DNA of 64,000 nucleotides, from assembly GCF_018130785.1 (NCBI RefSeq), contig NZ_JAFCJT010000001.1, positions 496,001 through 560,000 on the forward strand, given 5' to 3'. Below are positions 1-9,268 of this stretch, in pieces. The notes under the pieces were generated by a model. It searched no databases, was not told the DNA's origin, and saw only the letters and a list, made by a program, of their open reading frames with translations. The stretch comes from Bradyrhizobium liaoningense (GTDB taxonomy: Bacteria; Pseudomonadota; Alphaproteobacteria; Rhizobiales; Xanthobacteraceae). The stretch's first letter is position 1. Every line of letters begins with the position of its first letter. Made by a program: the position numbers and the translations under genes.

Positions 1-1
1 T

Positions 2-676
2 GAATTCAACACACTCCTGGTGACCGACTGGTTAGCCCATACGCCGCCCGAGGTGCTGGCGAAGAATTTCGGTGTTCCGGCGGAAGCCTTCGCCAAGATT
101 CCGCTGCACAACCGGTGGATCTTCCAGGGGGCGGTGCCCGGCGATCTCGCCGCCGATCGCGCCGCAGTCGCCAAACATGCCGAAACGCCGCCCTACCCCT
201 TCGTCCACTCGCTCGGCGGCTCGGCGCCAGTCAAGGAGAGTTCTGCCGGCAGCATCCGTGTCGCCGATAGCACCAACTTCAAAGTGGCCACCACCGTCGC
301 TGCGGCGCTGGTGACGATGCCGCCGGGAGCTGTCAGGGAGATGCACTGGCATCCGAATGCCGACGAGTGGCAGTACTATATCAAGGGCAAGGCGCGGATG
401 ACGGTGTTCGACACCGGCCCCAATGCGCTGACGACGGACTTCTCGGCCGGCGACATCGGCTATGTCCGGCGCAATCTCGGCCACTATGTCGAGAACGTCG
501 GCGACACCGAATTGCAGTTCATCGGTGTGTTTCGCGCGCCCCGCTACGAGGAGGTGTCGCTGTCCAATTGGCTGACGCACACGCCACCCCAACTCGTCGC
601 CCAGCACTTCAACATAGACGAGAAGCTGATCGCGCAATGGCCGGACAACAGTCCCGGCGTCATGCCCAAATCCTGA
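2..676 (+). CDS. Bicupin oxalate decarboxylase family protein, C-terminal part (5' end outside the window)
   Basis: The open frame continues to the left edge without a start, so only the end of the first and all of the second cupin domain are present. The second domain has the metal-binding pattern: His-Trp-His, then Glu (MHWHPNADEW, about 110 residues from the first GTG of the visible frame), and a later His in RRNLGHYVENVG. The motif W-L-x-H-T-P-P occurs twice, at the end of each half, which is the internal duplication expected of a bicupin. The family decarboxylates oxalate to formate and CO2 with Mn; whether this copy is a decarboxylase or an oxidase cannot be decided from half a protein. 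It converges with cydB across a shared terminator. Confidence 0.85.
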   Translation, partial: EFNTLLVTDWLAHTPPEVLAKNFGVPAEAFAKIPLHNRWIFQGAVPGDLAADRAAVAKHAETPPYPFVHSLGGSAPVKESSAGSIRVADSTNFKVATTVAAALVTMPPGAVREMHWHPNADEWQYYIKGKARMTVFDTGPNALTTDFSAGDIGYVRRNLGHYVENVGDTELQFIGVFRAPRYEEVSLSNWLTHTPPQLVAQHFNIDEKLIAQWPDNSPGVMPKS

Positions 677-701
677 ACCGGGCCCGCAAGAGGTCTGAAC
701 G

Positions 702-735
702 AAAAAGGCGCCGAAACCGGCGCCTTTCCTTTTTA
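702..735. terminator. Bidirectional intrinsic terminator between the bicupin gene and cydB
   Basis: A perfect 9-bp stem (AAAGGCGCC at 704-712, GGCGCCTTT at 719-727) with a 6-nt loop is followed by a T-rich stretch on the plus strand. On the minus strand the same stem is followed by a T-run as well. It lies between two convergent stop codons and can serve both genes. Confidence 0.85.
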
Positions 736-772
736 TCCGTGACAGCTCACGGCAACTCCGAGCGTGCAGCCG

Positions 773-1759
773 TTAGTAGTGATCGGCAGCAGGCGCCGTC
801 TTGCCGCGGAAGACGCGATAACCGACCGCCACATAGAGTAGCATTAGCGGGAACATGAACAGACCGGCGCCCCAGAACATGAATGCGAGACTTGCATGAG
901 GTGCCGCGGCGTCGTCGATCGTGACGACGAACGGAATCATGTAGGGCCAGAACGACAAGGCGAGCGTGGCAAAGGCTGCCACGAAGATCAGCGCGACCAT
1001 ATTGAACGGCCAATAGTCGTCATGGCGCAGCATGCTCTTGGCCAGCACCGCGGCCGCACCGGCGCCGATCACGGGAAACACGAACAGATAGGGCCGGTCG
1101 GTCCAGCGCTGCAGAATCGGAAGATGTTCGACAAGCGCATACGCAAAGACGAAGACCAGGAAGACTAAGACGCCGATCGCGAGCGGCGGGATCTGGCGCC
1201 GTGCGGAATCCCGAACGGGACCTTCGCACTTCCGCACCAGCCAGCAGGCGCCGAGCAGCGAATAGCCGAAGCAGAGCCCGATCCCGCACAGCGCGGAAAA
1301 GGCGGTCAGCCAGCCGAGCGTTCCGCCGGTATAATCGCCGTTGGAGAACTGGAGTCCTTCGACCAGAGCGCCGACCATCGCACCCTGCATGAAGCTGGCG
1401 GCAAACGAGCCCGCGACGAAGCTGACATCCCAGACCCAGCGCGAACGGAGCGCCTTCCCGCGAAACTCGAACGCCACGCCGCGCAGGATCAATCCGAGCA
1501 GCATCACGAGAACCGGGATATAGAAGGCCGACATCACCATGGCGTAGACCACGGGAAACGAGCCCCACATGATCACGCCCGTGACGATCAGCCAGGTTTC
1601 ATTGCCGTCCCAGACCGGCGCGACCGTGCTCAGCATGGCATCCCGCTGCGCCTCGCCGCCGGCCACGCCGAACAGCATGCCGACGCCGAGATCGAACCCG
1701 TCGAGGAGGAGATAGATCAGGATGCTGATGGCAAGAAGGGCAACCCAGTACATCACCAT
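773..1759 (-). CDS. cydB: Cytochrome bd-type (CIO-like) quinol oxidase subunit II
   Basis: A 328-residue, almost wholly hydrophobic protein. It starts MVMYWVALLAISILIYLLLDG, with the early Gly-Phe-Asp-Leu-Gly-Val-Gly motif and the WDGNETWL motif near residue 55, both typical of CydB/CioB. Subunit II pairs with CydA in the inner membrane to reduce O2 with quinol electrons. The ATG at 1759 is chosen because it starts just after the cydA stop, with the ribosome site GGGAGA inside the end of cydA. A longer in-frame extension to 2104 would run through cydA and is rejected. It is last in the leftward block. Confidence 0.93.
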   Translation of the reverse strand: MVMYWVALLAISILIYLLLDGFDLGVGMLFGVAGGEAQRDAMLSTVAPVWDGNETWLIVTGVIMWGSFPVVYAMVMSAFYIPVLVMLLGLILRGVAFEFRGKALRSRWVWDVSFVAGSFAASFMQGAMVGALVEGLQFSNGDYTGGTLGWLTAFSALCGIGLCFGYSLLGACWLVRKCEGPVRDSARRQIPPLAIGVLVFLVFVFAYALVEHLPILQRWTDRPYLFVFPVIGAGAAAVLAKSMLRHDDYWPFNMVALIFVAAFATLALSFWPYMIPFVVTIDDAAAPHASLAFMFWGAGLFMFPLMLLYVAVGYRVFRGKTAPAADHY

Positions 1760-1761
1760 GG

Positions 1762-3171
1762 CTATTCTCCCGCCTCGAGATAGCCGCGCGTGGCCGGCAA
1801 CTGATCGGCGAGCGACATCGGCCGATTGGGCACGGGAACGTGGAGTGGCTTGCCGCCGAGTCCCGCCGGACCGGCACGCAGCAGCCGATAGATGTAATAC
1901 GTCCCGAACGAAAAGATGAAGGCGTAGACCGCCACGAACAGTATCAAGGAGGTCATCGCAGCCGACGCCGTCAGGAACGGCGTCACGGCGTCCGCAGTCC
2001 GCAACACACCATAGACCGTCCATGGCTGGCGCCCCACTTCCGCGGTGTACCAGCCGGTAAGGATCGCGACCCACGGCAGCGGGAAGCTGAGGAAAATGCC
2101 CCACAGCAGCAGGCGGTTCCGATCGAGCCGATGCTTGAGACCGAGCCAGGTCCCGAGCCAGGCCAGCCCCAGCATCACGAAGCCGCAGCCGACCATGATG
2201 CGGAAGGCAAAGAACGGGATCAGCACCGGCGGCCGGTCCTGCGGCGCGAAGCTGGTGAGGCCGACCTCTTTCGACGTCAGGCTCATGCTGCCGATGATGC
2301 TTCCGAGCACGGGAATCGATATCGCATATCTGTTCGATTCAGTTGTGGAATCGGGGATCGCGATCAGCACCTCCGAGGCCGGCTGCTCGTCATGCCAGCG
2401 CGCCTCGATCGCGGCGAACTTGGCCGGCTGGTAATCGTGGACATAGTCTCCGACGAGATGCCCGATGAAGAACTGGACCGGCAGCAGTACCGCCGCAAGC
2501 GCAAGGCCCATCCGCAACATGACATGGGCCTCGGCGCGATAGGTCCGCCGCAGCAGATACCACGCGCCGGTTGCCGCCACGCAGAACGCGCCGGTCAGGT
2601 AGGACGCGAGCAGCATATGCGGAAACCGGACCCAGACCACGCGATTGAAGATGATCTGCGGCCAGTCATCAGGCACGAACTGGTCGTTCTGCAGGACGTA
2701 GCCGGTTGGCACCTGCATCCAGCTGTTGTTGACCATGATCCAGAACGCCGAAAGCGTCGTCCCGAGCGCGACCATCGCCGTCGAGAACAGGTAGAACCAC
2801 GGCGGCACCCGGGGGCGACCGAAGATGAGGATGCCGAAAAAGCCCGCCTCCAGCATGAAGGCGGTGAACGTCTCGTAGGAGAGAAGCGGGCCCTGGATCG
2901 GACCCGACATCTTCGAGAGCACGCTCCAGTTCGTTCCGAACTGAAACGCCATCACCACGCCCGACACGACGCCCATGCCGAACGCCACGCCGAAGATCTT
3001 CAGCCAGAACGCGAACAAGGTCCGGTAGACGGGCTTACCACTGTACTGGTGCATCGCTTCGAGCACGGTGAGCCAGGCGGCAAGCCCGATCGTGAACGCC
3101 GGGAAGATGATGTGGAACGAGATGGTGAAAGCGAATTGCAGCCGTGACAGAAGGAGCGCCGTCGGGTCCAT
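1762..3171 (-). CDS. cydA: Cytochrome bd-type (CIO-like) quinol oxidase subunit I
   Basis: A 469-residue membrane protein. It carries a conserved His at residue 20 (SFHIIFPAF), a heme ligand position in the family, and the GRQPW motif at residues 380-384. The periplasmic loop before GRQPW is short compared with E. coli CydA, which puts it in the short-Q-loop group that includes cyanide-insensitive oxidases (CioA); that subtype is inference. The start at 3171 is preceded by GGGAGA at good spacing. It lies 19 bp downstream of mqo and is coupled to cydB, so the three are probably one transcript. Confidence 0.95.
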   Translation of the reverse strand: MDPTALLLSRLQFAFTISFHIIFPAFTIGLAAWLTVLEAMHQYSGKPVYRTLFAFWLKIFGVAFGMGVVSGVVMAFQFGTNWSVLSKMSGPIQGPLLSYETFTAFMLEAGFFGILIFGRPRVPPWFYLFSTAMVALGTTLSAFWIMVNNSWMQVPTGYVLQNDQFVPDDWPQIIFNRVVWVRFPHMLLASYLTGAFCVAATGAWYLLRRTYRAEAHVMLRMGLALAAVLLPVQFFIGHLVGDYVHDYQPAKFAAIEARWHDEQPASEVLIAIPDSTTESNRYAISIPVLGSIIGSMSLTSKEVGLTSFAPQDRPPVLIPFFAFRIMVGCGFVMLGLAWLGTWLGLKHRLDRNRLLLWGIFLSFPLPWVAILTGWYTAEVGRQPWTVYGVLRTADAVTPFLTASAAMTSLILFVAVYAFIFSFGTYYIYRLLRAGPAGLGGKPLHVPVPNRPMSLADQLPATRGYLEAGE

Positions 3172-3190
3172 CTGACATTCTCCCGTTCGT

Positions 3191-4729
3191 TCACGCCCGC
3201 TTCGCGGCCGCCGGCGCGCGTGCGGCCGGCTGCGGAATGTTGTCGACCCTGAGGACCGCGGCCGTCGCTGCACGAATCTGGCGACAGAAATCCGCATCGT
3301 CGATCAGCGACACGCCATAGGACGGGATGATCTGCTTCAGCTTGGGCAGCCAGGCGCTTGCCGTAAGCTCTCCGGCGAAGCACTTCTCCAGCACGCTGAT
3401 GGCGATGAACGCGGCGGTGGAAGCTCCCGGTGAAGCACCGAGCAGGGCCACCAGCGAATGATCGTCCGCGCCGACGAGCTCGGTCCCGAACTCGAGCAAC
3501 CCACCACGCTTGACGTCGGGCTTGATGATCTGGACGCGCTGGCCCGCGACCTGCAGCCTCCAGTCTTTCGGGTCGGCCTTCGGGAAATATTCGTCGAGCG
3601 CCGCAAGTCGGTGGCTCTCGGATTGCAGCACCTGCCCGACCAAATATTCTGTGAGATCGAAATTGTCGCGCGCCACTGAAAGCAACGGCTCGACGTTGGC
3701 GGGACGGATGGACTCGAAGAGATCCAGCAGCGAGCCGTGCTTGAGGAATTTGCTCGAGAATCCGGCATAGGGACCGAACAACAGCGAATGCTGGCCGCCG
3801 ATCACCCGCGTATCGAGATGCGGCACCGACATCGGCGGCGAGCCAACTGCGGCCTTGCCGTAGACCTTGGCATGGTGACGCTTGTTGATCTCGGGATCGT
3901 CGCAGCGCAGCCAGATCCCGCTGACCGGGAAACCGCCATAGCCGCGCCCCTCCGGGATGCCAGATTTCTCCAGCAGCGGCAGCGCACCGCCGCCGGCACC
4001 GATGAAGACGAATTTTGCGCGCACCGACCGCGTCTCGCCGCTCGCGGTGTCCCGCACTTCGACGCGCCACCGGCCGCCCTGCTCCCGGTCAAGACCGGTG
4101 ACGCAGCTGTTGTAGTGGACCGCGCAGCCCGGCTGGCTGACCAGATGCTTGACCAGCAGATGCGTCAACGAGCCGTAATCGACGTCGGTGCCGGTGACGA
4201 TCCGCGTTGCAGCAACCGGCTCGTCGACACTCCTTCCGTCCATTACCAGCGGCGCCCATTCGGCAATCTGCCTGGGATCCTCGGTATGCTCCATGCCCTC
4301 ATAGCAATGATGGGCCGACATCGCCTTGAACCGTTTCCGGAGAAATTCGACGTTCTCCGCACCGTGCACGAAGCTCATATGCGGCACCGGATGGATGAAG
4401 GCCCGCGGATCCGCAATCGCTCCGCGCCCGATCAGGTAAGACCAGAACTGCCGAGACAGATCGAACTCCACGTTGACCTGGAGCGCCTTGGAGATGTCGA
4501 TGCTGCCGTCGGGCCGCTGCGGGGTATAGTTCATCTCGCAGTTCGCCGCGTGGCCGGTACCGGCATTATTCCAGGAGTCGGAGCTCTCCTGCGCGCAATC
4601 CCCGAGAATCTCGTGCGTCTGGATCGACAGAGAAGGCTCAAGCTCCTTGAGAAAGACACCGAGGGTCGCGCTCATGATGCCGGCGCCAATCAGGACGACG
4701 TCGGTTTCGCGGTCGGAAGCTGCTGACAT
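3191..4729 (-). CDS. mqo: Malate:quinone oxidoreductase
   Basis: 512 residues, the normal length for Mqo. The N-terminal dinucleotide-binding motif is at residues 11-20 (VVLIGAGIMS), followed by the family sequence around SSDSWNNAGTGHAANCEMNY. Later family blocks around FGPYAGFSSKFLKHGS and ALLGASPGASTA are also present. Mqo is an FAD-dependent peripheral membrane enzyme that oxidises malate to oxaloacetate and passes electrons to quinone, bypassing NAD-dependent malate dehydrogenase. Its position directly before cydAB links malate oxidation to a quinol oxidase; fumC lies two genes upstream. Confidence 0.97.
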   Translation of the reverse strand: MSAASDRETDVVLIGAGIMSATLGVFLKELEPSLSIQTHEILGDCAQESSDSWNNAGTGHAANCEMNYTPQRPDGSIDISKALQVNVEFDLSRQFWSYLIGRGAIADPRAFIHPVPHMSFVHGAENVEFLRKRFKAMSAHHCYEGMEHTEDPRQIAEWAPLVMDGRSVDEPVAATRIVTGTDVDYGSLTHLLVKHLVSQPGCAVHYNSCVTGLDREQGGRWRVEVRDTASGETRSVRAKFVFIGAGGGALPLLEKSGIPEGRGYGGFPVSGIWLRCDDPEINKRHHAKVYGKAAVGSPPMSVPHLDTRVIGGQHSLLFGPYAGFSSKFLKHGSLLDLFESIRPANVEPLLSVARDNFDLTEYLVGQVLQSESHRLAALDEYFPKADPKDWRLQVAGQRVQIIKPDVKRGGLLEFGTELVGADDHSLVALLGASPGASTAAFIAISVLEKCFAGELTASAWLPKLKQIIPSYGVSLIDDADFCRQIRAATAAVLRVDNIPQPAARAPAAAKRA

Positions 4730-4771
4730 GGCTTTTTCCTTCGTTCGGCGTTGCTGCTTGGAATGGTTCGA

Positions 4772-5176
4772 TCAGGCCCGCACCGCTTGCCGCGCCTTAG
4801 CGCGGAACGGTACGTCCGCTCCCGGCCGCAGGATCACGTAGGCACGGCGCCAGGACGCATCGTCGGTCAGTTTCCAGCTGTGCCCGGAGCCCGCGGTGTC
4901 CTCCGCAAGCAGGACATTGCCGGGGTGAATCAGGAAGTGCTGGCCATCACGAGTCTGGAAATCCAGCGTTCCGCTCAGCGTGATCACGAGCTGCCGGATC
5001 GGCGCCGTGTGCCAGGCGAAAGCTCCACCCGATTCCGTCTCCTGGAAGGAGACGCTGATGGCATCGATCTTGTCGGTCAGAAAGTCGCCGCGCTGGCCCG
5101 GCTCCAGCTCAATGAAGCCTTCCTCGAAATGCGAATTATTGTCCTCTCCGGTCCATAGACGCACACAACGGATCAT
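4772..5176 (-). CDS. Small cupin-fold protein, function unknown
   Basis: 134 residues beginning MIRCVRLWTGEDNNSHFEEG. It has a single cupin-like barrel, with the core around FAWHTAPIRQLVITLSGTLDFQT and a second strand pair near LIHPGNVLLAEDTAGSGHSW. The His-rich metal motif is incomplete (one His in WHTAP, another in GSGHSW), so an enzymatic role is uncertain. A longer frame extends to 5362 but runs into the neighbouring partial copy; the ATG at 5176 is supported by homology of its first residues to that copy. It sits between fumC and mqo, so it is probably co-transcribed with them. Confidence 0.75.
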   Translation of the reverse strand: MIRCVRLWTGEDNNSHFEEGFIELEPGQRGDFLTDKIDAISVSFQETESGGAFAWHTAPIRQLVITLSGTLDFQTRDGQHFLIHPGNVLLAEDTAGSGHSWKLTDDASWRRAYVILRPGADVPFRAKARQAVRA

Positions 5177-5390
5177 CGTGTCTCTCCTTGCATTGTAGTT
5201 GCGTTGCTTGCACGGCATCCGGATGCCAGCCGAGCTTCGGATCGACATCGGTTTCGCGGAACGATGCGGCGTTGATCGGGAGCGCTCCGCTAAGGGCGTG
5301 GCCCCTCGCCTCGCGTGCGAGCTCGACCACGCCTTCCTCGAAGCGCGACTTGCCATCCGCACCCGTCCAGAGTCTGACGCACCGGATCAT
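5136..5390 (-). pseudogene. Truncated tandem copy of the downstream cupin gene
   Basis: This 84-codon frame begins MIRCVRLWTGADGKSRFEEG, nearly identical to the start of the next gene, and stays alignable for about 55 residues up to a WHPDA/WHTAP equivalence. It then loses the barrel core and runs out of frame into the start of the intact copy. The simplest reading is a tandem duplication in which the upstream copy lost its 3' half. It may still be translated, since it has an intact start. There is no evidence of function. Confidence 0.65.
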
Positions 5391-5405
5391 TGTCGCCGCC
5401 CCTCT

Positions 5406-6842
5406 TCAGCCGGCCTTCGCGCCGATTGCGAGCGGCACCTTGATCTCGGCAACATAGGGCTTGACCATCTTGGCGGGATCCACGATGCGATCGAACTCCG
5501 GCTCGGTCACGAAACCGAGCTTGAGCGCCGCCGACTTCAGCGTGAGATCGTTGTCCATCGCATAGTGCGCGATCCGCGACGCCTTGTCGTAGCCGATCAC
5601 GGGCGCCAGCGCGGTCACGAGCATCAGCGACCTCTCGACATATTCCTTGATCTTCCTGTGGTTCGGCTCGGTGCCCTCGACGAGGAAGGTGCGGAAATTG
5701 GTGCAACCATCGGTCAGGATGGTGACGGACTGCGCGATGTTGTGGATGATCAGCGGCTTGTAGACGTTCATTTCCAGATAGCCGCCGGCTCCGCCGAAAC
5801 CGACGGCGATGTCGTTCGCCATCACCTGCACGGCGATCATCGTCAGTGCTTCGGCCTGCGTCGGGTTGACCTTGCCCGGCATGATCGACGAACCCGGCTC
5901 GTTCTCGGGGATCAGCAATTCGGCGAAGCCCGCGCGCGGGCCACAGGACATCAGACGGATGTCGTTCGCGATCTTGTAGAGCGACCCCGCGAGCGTGCGC
6001 AGCGTGCCGGATAGCTGCACCAGCGCGTCATGCGCACCCTGGACGGCAAATTTGTTCGGTGCGCTGACGAAGGGCAGCCCCGTCAGCCGCGCGATCTCCG
6101 CGGCGACGGCCTCGGCGAAGCCCGGCGCGGCATTGATTCCGGTGCCGACGGCCGTGCCGCCCAGGGCGAGCCGAAAGGCGCCCTTGAGCGCGTCGTCGAT
6201 GCGCGCCAGATCGTCGGCGAGCATGCCGGCGTAGCCGGACCATTCCTGCCCAAGCGTCAGGGGGGTCGCGTCCTGCATGTGGGTTCTGCCGATCTTGACG
6301 ACGTCGTCCCACTGGCTCGATTTTTCCGCGATTGCGTCGTGCAACGCCTCGACCGCCGGAACGAGGCGGCCGGTCACGTTCATCGCGGCTGCGATGTACA
6401 TGGCCGAGGGAAAGCTGTCGTTCGAGGATTGCGACATATTGACGTGGTCGTTCGGGTGAACCGGGTGCTTGCTCCCGAGCGGCGTGCCTGCGAGCTGGCA
6501 GCACCGGTTCGAGATCACCTCGTTCACGTTCATGTTGAACTGCGTTCCGCTACCCGTCATCCAGACGTGAAGCGGAAACATGTCCTGATGCTGACCCGAG
6601 AGGATCTCGTCGCAGACATGCGCGATCAGCTTGTGGAGCTTGCCGTCGAGACGGCCGCCAGCCCAATTGGCGTTCGCGGCCGCCTTCTTCAGGATCGCGT
6701 AGGACTGGATCATCTCGCGCGGCATCAGGTCCTTGCCGATGCTGAAATGCTCGAGCGAACGCTGCGTCTGCGCTCCCCAGAGCTTGTCCGCGGCAACGTC
6801 CACTCCGCCCAAGCTGTCCGTCTCTTTGCGAAGATTATTCAT
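5406..6842 (-). CDS. fumC: Class II fumarate hydratase
   Basis: 478 residues, normal for FumC. The superfamily signature [10 protein letters not shown] is present with the flexible catalytic loop Ser, and the active-site segment [20 protein letters not shown] contains the conserved His-Thr. The context [19 protein letters not shown] favours fumarase over aspartase or argininosuccinate lyase. The ATG at 6842 is chosen because the protein from there matches the usual N terminus ([20 protein letters not shown]); the frame extends to 6974 but without family similarity. It interconverts fumarate and malate in the cytoplasm and is upstream of the cupin genes and mqo, consistent with supplying malate. 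Confidence 0.96.
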   Translation of the reverse strand: MNNLRKETDSLGGVDVAADKLWGAQTQRSLEHFSIGKDLMPREMIQSYAILKKAAANANWAGGRLDGKLHKLIAHVCDEILSGQHQDMFPLHVWMTGSGTQFNMNVNEVISNRCCQLAGTPLGSKHPVHPNDHVNMSQSSNDSFPSAMYIAAAMNVTGRLVPAVEALHDAIAEKSSQWDDVVKIGRTHMQDATPLTLGQEWSGYAGMLADDLARIDDALKGAFRLALGGTAVGTGINAAPGFAEAVAAEIARLTGLPFVSAPNKFAVQGAHDALVQLSGTLRTLAGSLYKIANDIRLMSCGPRAGFAELLIPENEPGSSIMPGKVNPTQAEALTMIAVQVMANDIAVGFGGAGGYLEMNVYKPLIIHNIAQSVTILTDGCTNFRTFLVEGTEPNHRKIKEYVERSLMLVTALAPVIGYDKASRIAHYAMDNDLTLKSAALKLGFVTEPEFDRIVDPAKMVKPYVAEIKVPLAIGAKAG

Positions 6843-7005
6843 CCTTGCCTCTTGGCAGTTGACGTGGAAGGTCATCTCGGTGCTGCTAGAAAGTGTAAGC
6901 ACCGCCTGACGCGCACGCTTCCGCGAATGAACGTCCTTTTGTCGAATGGCATGGTGCGCGCTCCACACCATCAATGAGCGAATTCATGGGATTTGGATCA
7001 ACGGT

Positions 7006-7671
7006 TCAGCTTCGCCGCTGTGGCCGGCAGAGCCCGAGAACGCACACCGACGATGCGATCGGCAGGACAAGGCTCCAGGCGTGCAGCCATTTCGTCACGC
7101 AGGCCCCGATGGCGGCGCCCGACAGGAACATCAGGCAGACCAGAAGCATGACCACGGTGCCGCGCGCCGCATCGCGATCGGACGCAACTGATTGATCGAG
7201 GGCACGGAGCATGTTGCCGGTGACGGTGACGGAGAGATATTTCCAGCGCTCGGCCTGCCTGAAACTGGCCGACTGCAGCGCGGCGCCGAAGGAGACTCCG
7301 AGAATCGTGATCATGTCCGGAACCCGATGCAGCAACAGCATCACCGCGACCAGGCAGACGATCTCTCCGGCGAGGCAGAGCAGCGGCGACTTGAGGCGGA
7401 TTGCCAGCGATGCGCCGAGCAGAAAAGCGGCAAGCGGAAGCAGATGATGGGTGGCCTGCCGCCATTGTCCGGACATGGCGTTGATGCCGAGGAAGACGAC
7501 ATTGCCGGTTTGGGAGCTTGCAAACACGCCGCCGAGGGAGAGCCATGTAAAGGCGTCGAGAAAGCCGCCCGTCATGCTCAGGAGCGACGCCACGAGAAGC
7601 GATCGCTCCGGAGCATGGGCGACGCTGCCGGTCTCGGCGACCGGTTCCGGAGATACGGCTTGCATCGTCAT
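7006..7671 (-). CDS. DUF1275 (YoaK-like) membrane protein
   Basis: 221 residues with about six hydrophobic segments. It has family-typical sequence near the start of the membrane part (SMTGGFLDAFTWLSLGGVFA followed by SQTGNVV) and a mid-protein segment around TGNMLRAL. Proteins of this family are inner-membrane proteins of unknown function. It lies 18 bp downstream of fdhD and may be co-transcribed with it. Two nearby ATG codons (7671 and 7665) are possible starts. Confidence 0.85.
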   Translation of the reverse strand: MTMQAVSPEPVAETGSVAHAPERSLLVASLLSMTGGFLDAFTWLSLGGVFASSQTGNVVFLGINAMSGQWRQATHHLLPLAAFLLGASLAIRLKSPLLCLAGEIVCLVAVMLLLHRVPDMITILGVSFGAALQSASFRQAERWKYLSVTVTGNMLRALDQSVASDRDAARGTVVMLLVCLMFLSGAAIGACVTKWLHAWSLVLPIASSVCVLGLCRPQRRS

Positions 7672-7689
7672 GTGCGCTGGCCCGCGAGG

Positions 7690-8526
7690 TCAGCGGCCGG
7701 CATGCGTCGCGGCCTCATCCGGCAGCCGAACGCGACGCGGGTGCGTGAATACGCCGTATCCGTCATCGCGCGCGATCGCCAGCAGCGTGATCCCCGCTTC
7801 CTCCGCGGTCTTGATCGCGAGTGCGGTGGGTGCGGATACGGCAACGACGACCGGTGCGCCGAGCATTGCCGCTTTCTGCACCATCTCGACCGAAACGCGG
7901 CTCGTCAGCAGCACCGCGCCATCGCACGCCGATCTCCTCTCGCGTACGAGCGCACCGGCGAGCTTGTCGAGCGCGTTGTGCCGGCCGACGTCCTCTCTGA
8001 CCGGGCCGATGCCAGTGCGCGGATGCCAAAAGGCCGCCGCGTGGACGGCCCGCGTTTGCTGATTCAGAATTTGGTGCGGAGAAAGGGCCTGCATGGCACC
8101 CAGCAGGTCGCGCGCGTGAAAAACGATGCCCCGGCCCTTCACCCGCGCCGGCGCACGGCGAGCCTGTTCGAGGCTCTCGATGCCACATAGCCCGCAGCCA
8201 ACGGGGCCGCTGATGGTCCGGCGCCGTGCGGCCAGGGATGCCGCGCGGTCGCCATCGAGCCACATCCGAACCTCGACGCCGAGGTCGTTCGGGATCAGCT
8301 CAATGCTGCTGATCTCGCTCGCGCGTTCGACGATGGCCTCTGTGAGGCTGAAACCGATGCCGAAATCCTCCAGATCTCCCGGCGTGCCCATCATCACCGC
8401 ATGGGTCGAGCCGTTATAGGTGAGCGCGATCGCGGTCTCCTCGGCAACCAGCCGCGAGGTCGACTTCGTCTGACCGCCGCGCCAGGCAATCTCCCAATGT
8501 CGCGTGAATGTCGAGCCTTTCGCCAT
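7690..8526 (-). CDS. fdhD: FdhD, sulfur-transfer accessory protein for formate dehydrogenase
   Basis: 278 residues. The catalytic CxxC is Cys111-Gly-Leu-Cys114 in GPVGCGLCGIESL. The family core is present further on (REDVGRHNALDKL and LLTSRVSVEMVQKAA). FdhD transfers sulfur from IscS to the molybdenum cofactor of formate dehydrogenases. No formate dehydrogenase gene is in this window, so its client lies elsewhere. It is 3 bp from the HdeD-like gene and 18 bp from the DUF1275 gene, suggesting one operon. Confidence 0.94.
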   Translation of the reverse strand: MAKGSTFTRHWEIAWRGGQTKSTSRLVAEETAIALTYNGSTHAVMMGTPGDLEDFGIGFSLTEAIVERASEISSIELIPNDLGVEVRMWLDGDRAASLAARRRTISGPVGCGLCGIESLEQARRAPARVKGRGIVFHARDLLGAMQALSPHQILNQQTRAVHAAAFWHPRTGIGPVREDVGRHNALDKLAGALVRERRSACDGAVLLTSRVSVEMVQKAAMLGAPVVVAVSAPTALAIKTAEEAGITLLAIARDDGYGVFTHPRRVRLPDEAATHAGR

Positions 8527-8529
8527 GAC

Positions 8530-9129
8530 TCATACCGTCGCCGGCTGGGACGAATGGCGGGACACTCGGCTCTTGAGCGCAATCCCGAATGCAATGAATC
8601 CCCATCCCTGGAAGATCAGGTCGACGACCAGCATCACACCAAGCAGCCACAAACCGATGGCGGGCCAGGCCGCAACCAGCATGACACCGACGCAGAAGGT
8701 CAGGACGCCCGCAGCCACGATCCAACGCCAGCCCGCGGCCGGCCGCATATGGAAACCGGCCCAGATCCTTATCATCCCGGCTACGACCAGGAAGGCACAC
8801 ACTGCGAGAGACAGTGTGAACGAAGCCAGGATCGGATCGTAGAGTATGATGGCCCCTGCGGCCGCATAGACGATCCCGGCTAGCAGCCAAAGCAGGAATC
8901 CCCGCAAGACGCGTACTGAAAACGCTTGCACGATCTGGAAAATTCCGGCGACCGCCATGGTGGCGCCGATGACAAGTACGGACGCGAGGCTCGCCGCCAT
9001 CAGATTGACAGATGCAACACCACCGAGGATCAGTTCGCCGACACCCAGCGCAACGAACCAACCCCATTTTCCGGTGATGGCGTGGATGGCCCATCCAAGC
9101 GAGGCCTTCGAGTTCGACATGTCCGTCAT
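8530..9129 (-). CDS. HdeD-family membrane protein
   Basis: 199 residues with six predicted hydrophobic segments arranged in pairs, as in the HdeD/DUF308 family. The N-terminal part GWAIHAITGKWGWFVALGVG is characteristic. E. coli HdeD is an inner-membrane protein tied to acid resistance; the function here is not established. It is first of the apparent operon with fdhD and the DUF1275 gene. The start at 9129 could also be the ATG three codons later. Confidence 0.85.
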   Translation of the reverse strand: MTDMSNSKASLGWAIHAITGKWGWFVALGVGELILGGVASVNLMAASLASVLVIGATMAVAGIFQIVQAFSVRVLRGFLLWLLAGIVYAAAGAIILYDPILASFTLSLAVCAFLVVAGMIRIWAGFHMRPAAGWRWIVAAGVLTFCVGVMLVAAWPAIGLWLLGVMLVVDLIFQGWGFIAFGIALKSRVSRHSSQPATV

Positions 9130-9268
9130 GGCTTGACCCTTGTTCGCACGAACGATCCGCAGATCATCAACAGGGGCAAGCGTATCGAGATCTGTCCCAA
9201 GTCATCTTTCGAGGACGCAGCGATATTATTTGATCCGCACGATACGGATCGTTGCGCGAGAGTCGCGA

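Noticed and set aside
1840..3147. 435-codon plus-strand frame
   Set aside because: Antisense of cydA and strongly biased in composition; cydA is unambiguous.
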